A stretch of DNA of 17,155 nt from Verrucomicrobia bacterium UBA673 (lineage in GTDB: Bacteria > Verrucomicrobiota > Verrucomicrobiia > Limisphaerales > UBA1096). Numbering within the stretch: the first letter of the stretch is position 1; every line of letters begins with the position of its first letter. The translations under genes and the position numbers were made by a program. Shown one piece after another: positions 12,723 through 17,155 of this stretch. The notes below the pieces were generated by a model. That model saw nothing but the letters and a program-made list of their open reading frames with translations. It searched no databases and was not told the origin of the DNA. The DNA is taken from positions 1 through 17,155 of the forward strand of contig DBNL01000163.1 in the NCBI GenBank assembly GCA_002299785.1. The letters are read 5' to 3'.

Positions 12723-15410
12723 TCAGTCCACCGCCAGCAGCCCGGCCACCTTCGCCAAGGCCTCGTCCAACTTGGAGGGATCCTTGCCGCCGCCACGGGC
12801 CTGCGTCGGCTTCCCTCCGCCCTTCCCTCCGACAACGGGAGCAATTGCTTGGATGATTTTTCCGGCTTGGATACGAGCCGTCAGCGAGTCGGCAACGCTG
12901 GCCAACAGGACCACCCTGCCCTCCACAGCCGTGCCCAGCACAATGACGCCCTCGAATTCCCCTTTCAACGCATCGGCGACGGCTTGGGCATAATCGCCAT
13001 CAGCTTGGCCAAGGTTAGCCGTGACAACCGGCACTCCGGCGATCGTCCCGGCCTTGGACAAAAGCTCCCGGGACGTGACAACCGCCTGGCTTTGCCGGAA
13101 AGTCCTCAATTGTTTCTCCAGTTTCTTAATTTGGCCAAGCGACGCCTCAATCTTTTTTTCAATCTCGCGGACCGGCGAATTTAATGTCTCTGCCAAGGAG
13201 GCAATGCGACCGGCATCGGTACGGGCCTGCCCAGCGGCCACGAGACCGGCCACAGCCTCCACTCGCCGCACTCCGGCAGCGATCGCTGACTCGGCGCTGA
13301 TGCGGAACAAGCCAATCTCACCCGTGGCGCGCACGTGGGTGCCGCCGCACAACTCCATCGAGTAGCCGTTAAGAGCGTTGGCCTCGCCTCCGATTTGAAC
13401 CACGCGAACCGTATCGCCATATTTGTCGCCAAAAAACTGCAGGATGCTTTCATTGCCGATCACCTCACTATAAGGCGCCTCAGCCCAACTCACGACGGCA
13501 TTGTCGACAATACGCTCGTTGACCAATTGCTCGATGTCAGCCAACTGTTGAGGCGTCAGCGCCGGGCTGTTGAAATCAAACGTCAACTTATCCGGGCCGA
13601 CATAGGAACCCTTTTGCGAGGCTTCAGGGCTAGTGACCTCGTGCAGCGCCCAGTGGAAAAGATGCGTGACTGTGTGATGGCGCTGGATGGAGGCACGGCG
13701 GGCAGCATCCACAGCCAACTCCACCTCTCCACCAACCTCTGGCACACCATCGCCCTTGATGAAATTCAGGAAAGCATCGCCGGCCTTCTGCGTCCCGGTA
13801 ACAGTCCATTTTTTACCCCCGATCGACAGCGTGCCAGTATCGCCGACTTGGCCTCCCATCTCGGCATAAAACGGCGATCGATCAAGTACGATACCTATGC
13901 GTTTCTTTTCCTCAACAACCTCCGTCACGGTTGCGGTGACGCTCAGTCGTTCAAAGCCGACAAACTCCGTCATCGCACCGGAGGAGAGGCTCGAGACACT
14001 GATGATCTCCTTTTTCTGGGCGGCCCGTGCGCGATCGCGCTGCTGCTCCATCAGGGTTTCGAAACCGGCGTTGTCCACCGTCAAGCCGGCTTCACGCGCC
14101 ATCAACTCCGTAAGGTCCAGCGGAAAGCCATACGTGTCGTAAAGTTTGAAGGCAAACTCGCTGGTCAGCTCTTTTTTATCCCCCATTTTCCCGACTTCTT
14201 CGTGGAAGATGTCGATGCCTCGGTCGAGGGTTTTGTTGAACGACTCCTCCTCGGTGCGAATCGTTTGCTGGATTATTTCGCGTCGCTTCTTCAACTCAGG
14301 GAAAACGTCTTTCATCGAGTCCGCCAGCACATCGACTAGCTTGTAAAAAAACGGCTCGTGAAACCCAAGTATACGCCCGTAACGCACGGCGCGGCGCAAA
14401 ATGCGGCGTAGAACGTAATTACGATCGGTGTTACCGGGCTGGATGCCGTCGGCGATGGAAAAGCTCAACGTGCGGATATGGTCGCCAATAACGCGAAAGG
14501 CTGTATCAGTTTTTTCCTGATCGGTCGCCTCGGAGCCGGGCAGCGTAGCGGCATATTTTTTGCCGCTCATTTTTTCAAGTGCGGCGAATATGAGGCCGAA
14601 AACATCCGTGTCGTAGTTGGAAACCGGTCTGCTGAAGTCGGTGAACCCTTTGGTGGACTGGATGACGGCGACGACACGCTCGAAGCCCATGCCGGTGTCC
14701 ACGTGCCGAGCCGCGAGCGGCACAAACGTGCCATCCGGGTTGGCGTTGTACTGAATAAAAACCAGATTCCAAATCTCGATGCACTGTCCGTTGTCAGCGT
14801 TGACGAGGCTGCCCTTCGTATCGCCCTCCGGAGTGAGGTCGATGTGCAACTCGCTACACGGGCCGCACGGGCCGGTGTCGCCCATCATCCAGAAATTGTC
14901 CTTCTTGTTGCCATTGATGATGTGCACGTCGGGGTCGAGTCCAGCTGCTGTAAAGATCGCCGCCCAACAGTCATGCGCCTTCTGATCGAACTCGCTTGGT
15001 TCGCCTTCGCCCGGCTGGTAAACGGTGGCGTAGAGCCTCTCTTTCGGAAATCCCCACAGGCCGGTGAGCAACTCCCAAGCCCACTCGATCGCCTCCTTTT
15101 TGAAGTAGTCGCCAAAGGACCAGTTACCGAGCATCTCGAAGAACGTGTGGTGGTACAAGTCCATTCCCACGTCATCGAGGTCGTTGTGCTTGCCTCCGGC
15201 GCGGATGCACTTCTGGGTGTCGGCAGCCCGGCCGGGATTGTAAGGGCAGGTTTGCTCGCCAAGGAAGATCGGCACGAATTGGTTCATGCCAGCATTGGTG
15301 AACAGCAGATTCGGCGCGTCCGGCATGAGGCTCGCTGAGGACACAATGGTGTGCTGCTTTTCCTGAAAAAAATCTAGGAAGGATTGTCTGATCTCCGAAC
15401 TGGTCTTCAT
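12723..15410 (-). CDS. alaS: Alanyl-tRNA synthetase
   Basis: This class II synthetase charges tRNA-Ala and edits mischarged Ser/Gly-tRNA-Ala. It has 895 residues (E. coli enzyme 876). The catalytic core is recognisable by FTNAGMNQFVP, FFEMLGNWSFGDYFK, GDTGPCGPCSE, WNLVFIQYN and RHVDTGMGFER, followed by the tRNA-recognition region with the helical YVLRRILRRAVRYGR. The editing domain has the zinc ligands of HTVTH (His579, His583) and CGGTH (Cys688, His692). The C-Ala domain ends with the Gly-rich GGGKPTQARGGG. I chose ATG 15410 (MKTSSEIRQSFLDFF) because it matches the usual N-terminus; the frame is open for another 40 unconserved residues upstream to 15530. Two palindrome copies are read as LGQ (13004-13013 and 13131-13138). 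It is divergent from the VWA-TPR gene across 202 bases with no clear promoter. Confidence 0.97.
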   Translation of the reverse strand: MKTSSEIRQSFLDFFQEKQHTIVSSASLMPDAPNLLFTNAGMNQFVPIFLGEQTCPYNPGRAADTQKCIRAGGKHNDLDDVGMDLYHHTFFEMLGNWSFGDYFKKEAIEWAWELLTGLWGFPKERLYATVYQPGEGEPSEFDQKAHDCWAAIFTAAGLDPDVHIINGNKKDNFWMMGDTGPCGPCSELHIDLTPEGDTKGSLVNADNGQCIEIWNLVFIQYNANPDGTFVPLAARHVDTGMGFERVVAVIQSTKGFTDFSRPVSNYDTDVFGLIFAALEKMSGKKYAATLPGSEATDQEKTDTAFRVIGDHIRTLSFSIADGIQPGNTDRNYVLRRILRRAVRYGRILGFHEPFFYKLVDVLADSMKDVFPELKKRREIIQQTIRTEEESFNKTLDRGIDIFHEEVGKMGDKKELTSEFAFKLYDTYGFPLDLTELMAREAGLTVDNAGFETLMEQQRDRARAAQKKEIISVSSLSSGAMTEFVGFERLSVTATVTEVVEEKKRIGIVLDRSPFYAEMGGQVGDTGTLSIGGKKWTVTGTQKAGDAFLNFIKGDGVPEVGGEVELAVDAARRASIQRHHTVTHLFHWALHEVTSPEASQKGSYVGPDKLTFDFNSPALTPQQLADIEQLVNERIVDNAVVSWAEAPYSEVIGNESILQFFGDKYGDTVRVVQIGGEANALNGYSMELCGGTHVRATGEIGLFRISAESAIAAGVRRVEAVAGLVAAGQARTDAGRIASLAETLNSPVREIEKKIEASLGQIKKLEKQLRTFRQSQAVVTSRELLSKAGTIAGVPVVTANLGQADGDYAQAVADALKGEFEGVIVLGTAVEGRVVLLASVADSLTARIQAGKIIQAIAPVVGGKGGGKPTQARGGGKDPSKLDEALAKVAGLLAVD
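13004..13013. repeat. Iterated palindrome CTTGGCCAAG
   Basis: In alaS, read on the minus strand as L-G-Q in NLGQADGD. A further core copy (TTGGCCAA) lies at 13131-13138 in the same gene. Confidence 0.8.
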
Positions 15411-15612
15411 CGTATGGCCGCGAACAACGGCGGCAGGAAGAAAAGCCATCCCAGCCCCCGACTGCAAGACAAAGGACAGCCTGATTTGAACAAAACCACA
15501 GGACCACCGGCCAACTGCAACCGAAAACACCCCGGCTAGGGGCGTGAATTTTCGCGTGGCCTAGGCCAAGCTGCGCGAGTATGGTTCCCGCCCGTTTTTG
15601 GAACGGAAAGTC

Positions 15613-17155
15613 GTGCATTTTGAACACTCCCAGATTCTGTGGCTGACGGCACTAGTCGTACCTCTGCTTGGCCTCTTCCTTGGCTGGGCTTGGCGGCGGC
15701 GGCGCGAGCGGGTAACACAATTCATCCACGCCAACCTTGTGGGACAACTCACTCTTGGCCTTTCAGCGGCCCGGCGTAAGGCCAAGCTATCCCTGCTGCT
15801 CGGCGTGGTGCTACTCCTCTTTATTGCGCTGGCCCGGCCCAAGGTCGGTTACGCACTACAGAAAACCGAGACGCGCAGCCTAGACATCCTCGTCGCCGTG
15901 GACACCTCGCGCAGCATGCTGGCCACCGACCAGAGTCCGAACCGGCTCGAGCGGGCCAAGCTGGCCGTACTCGACCTAATGCGCTTGGCCAAGCGCGACC
16001 GGCTTGGCTTGATCGCCTTTTCTGGCACTGCGTTTTTGCAATGTCCGCTGACGATCGACCGCAATGCCTTCATTCAAAACGTCAACTCACTCACCACCGA
16101 CATCATCCCACAGGGTGGCACAGCCATCGGCGAGGCGGTCACCGAGGCGTTGCGGACATTTGAGAAGGAGGAGGACAACCACAAGGTGCTCGTGCTGATG
16201 ACTGACGGCGAGGATCATGAGGCTGGCGTCACCGATGCAGCCCAAAAAGCGAACAAGATCGGCATGAAAGTTTTCACTATCGGCCTCGGCTCGACGGAGG
16301 GAGAACTCATCCAGTTGCCCGACCCCCAGACCAGTCGACTCGAGTTCCTCAAGGATGCGAACGGCAACGTCATCAAGTCGCGCCTGAACGAAACACTCCT
16401 GCGCACGCTCTCCACCGACACCGGGGCGTTCTACCTACCTCTGCAGGGGGCCGACACAATGGAGCGCCTCTACGAAGCGGGCCTCGCCGGCCTGACGCCA
16501 AACCGAATCGAAAACCAGATGACCAAACGCTACATCGAGCGTTACCAATGGCCTCTTGGATTGGCCATCTTGCTGTTGCTCGGTGAAATACTACTCAGAG
16601 AGAGTCGCCGGAAACCATCAACAAACCGCGCCTCAACCGGTGCTGCTGCTGCCGCACTTGGCCTGCTGCTGCTCGCCCCGGTCGCGTTGGCCTCACCGAC
16701 CGAAGCACGTCGTGCGATGGAGCAGGCCGATTTCGGGAAAGCGCTACGCCTCTACGAGAAACTGCTGGAAGACAGCCCTCAAGACGCCCGACTGCATTAC
16801 AACGCCGGATCCGCCGCGTATGGTGCTGGGGATTTCGAGAAGGCTCGGAATTATTTCAACTCGACGCTCGCCTCACCCGATACCCCGCTCCCCCTTCAGC
16901 AACGGGCTTTTTACAACCTCGGTAACGCGATGTTTCGACTGGGCGCAACCACCGAAAATCCCGACGACAAAGCCAAGCAATGGATCGGTGCCCTGAAAAA
17001 ATACGAGGGTGCATTTAATCTAAGCAAGCAACTAGAGAAAACACCTGAGGACGAGGACGCCCGATTCAATACTGACGTCGTCAAGAAACGGCTCGAGCAA
17101 CTGAAACAACAACAGCAGCAGCAGCAGGGCGACGACAAGGACGACAAGGAAAACC
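15613..17155 (+). CDS. VWA-TPR fusion protein (BatB-BatC type), 3' truncated by the window end
   Basis: An uninterrupted frame runs from GTG 15613 to the last base (514 codons) without a stop. Two N-terminal transmembrane helices (8-27 and 59-73) are followed by ALARPKVG, typical of BatA/BatB. A von Willebrand factor A domain (about 90-285) has a complete metal site: DTSRS at 97-101, Thr170 in GGTAIGEA and Asp198 in MTDGED. A third helix (about 313-330) and a fourth (343-360) lead into TPR-like helices (about 363-475) with YEKLLEDSPQDARLHYNAG and FYNLGNAMFRLG. Seven glutamines (499-505) and an Asp/Lys-rich stretch follow, as in BatC proteins. Bat proteins act at the inner membrane and periplasm, associated with MoxR ATPases and aerotolerance; their exact role is unclear. 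GGAA lies about nine bases before the GTG. The frame begins a new transcription unit, so MoxR/BatA genes are not directly upstream here. Confidence 0.9.
   Translation, partial: MHFEHSQILWLTALVVPLLGLFLGWAWRRRRERVTQFIHANLVGQLTLGLSAARRKAKLSLLLGVVLLLFIALARPKVGYALQKTETRSLDILVAVDTSRSMLATDQSPNRLERAKLAVLDLMRLAKRDRLGLIAFSGTAFLQCPLTIDRNAFIQNVNSLTTDIIPQGGTAIGEAVTEALRTFEKEEDNHKVLVLMTDGEDHEAGVTDAAQKANKIGMKVFTIGLGSTEGELIQLPDPQTSRLEFLKDANGNVIKSRLNETLLRTLSTDTGAFYLPLQGADTMERLYEAGLAGLTPNRIENQMTKRYIERYQWPLGLAILLLLGEILLRESRRKPSTNRASTGAAAAALGLLLLAPVALASPTEARRAMEQADFGKALRLYEKLLEDSPQDARLHYNAGSAAYGAGDFEKARNYFNSTLASPDTPLPLQQRAFYNLGNAMFRLGATTENPDDKAKQWIGALKKYEGAFNLSKQLEKTPEDEDARFNTDVVKKRLEQLKQQQQQQQGDDKDDKEN
15981..15996. 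repeat. Iterated palindrome, longest form, 16-base GCGCTTGGCCAAGCGC
   Basis: A perfect 16-base palindrome in the VWA-TPR gene, read as R-L-A-K-R. It is the longest copy in the window. Confidence 0.85.
17107..17127 (+). repeat. CAA/CAG trinucleotide run coding for seven glutamines
   Basis: Two CAA codons and five consecutive CAG codons encode Gln499-505 of the VWA-TPR protein. It is a short in-frame microsatellite that could change length without breaking the frame. Confidence 0.9.

Noticed and set aside
14031..14038. GCGATCGC, the cyanobacterial HIP1 sequence
   Set aside because: I noticed only this one copy in the window, far from the dense occurrence that defines HIP1, and the gene content does not suggest cyanobacteria.
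13335..14339. Long plus-strand open frame of 334 codons
   Set aside because: It lies entirely opposite alaS, whose motifs are intact on the minus strand. Long antisense frames are common opposite GC-rich genes, and no domain is recognisable.
14478..15338. Plus-strand open frame of 286 codons
   Set aside because: It is also the reverse-strand shadow of the alaS catalytic domain, with no signal peptide, motif or ribosome-binding site of its own.
15411..15530. 40-residue N-terminal extension of AlaS
   Set aside because: The AlaRS family normally begins close to MKTSSEIRQSFLDFF. The upstream residues do not look like any conserved extension.

Overview
The window looks like a stretch of chromosome from a member of the Verrucomicrobiota. 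This is inferred from gene content, not from a marker gene search. Supporting signs are a CotH-family protein and a Tat-exported BNR-repeat protein side by side, large secreted modular proteins that end in a short module finishing in FYRV or FFR, weak or absent Shine-Dalgarno sequences before most genes, and a GC content I judge by eye at roughly 55-60%. Core genes (ffh, alaS, comEC, tRNA-Tyr) are mixed with exported-protein genes. I see no transposase, phage gene or CRISPR array.

Layout. Positions 1-147 hold the 3' end of a gene for a membrane-anchored protein (+). A Tat-exported five-Asp-box protein (208-1416, +) converges with a CotH-family secreted protein (1446-2795, -). The CotH gene is divergent from a gamma-glutamyltransferase gene (2934-4604, +). 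A tRNA-Tyr gene lies antisense immediately after ggt (4612-4696, -). It shares a short divergent promoter region with ffh (4774-6141, +). The ffh stop codon directly abuts the stop codon of comEC (6142-8568, -), which overlaps an upstream VanZ-like gene (8565-9032, -) by four bases. Further upstream on the same strand are a small secreted protein (9071-9403) and a 1054-residue modular secreted protein (9468-12632). alaS (12723-15410, -) is followed by a hairpin terminator. Divergent from alaS, an open frame runs from 15613 off the end of the window. It encodes a VWA protein (BatB type) fused to TPR repeats (BatC type).

The most unusual signal is not a gene. The palindrome CTTGGCCAAG, often extended to GCTTGGCCAAGC or longer, is scattered through the window: 12 exact copies of the TTGGCCAA core, where base composition predicts well under one. 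Within genes it is always read as Leu-Gly-Gln or Leu-Ala-Lys. It behaves like a highly iterated palindrome of the HIP1 type known from cyanobacteria, but with a different sequence. It is absent from the block holding the two modular secreted-protein genes. Other points of interest are a ComEC whose C-terminal metallo-beta-lactamase domain has lost most metal ligands, the BatB-BatC fusion, the ABBA-CC-Ig-DD module order of the giant secreted protein, and overlapping divergent -35 boxes for tRNA-Tyr and ffh.
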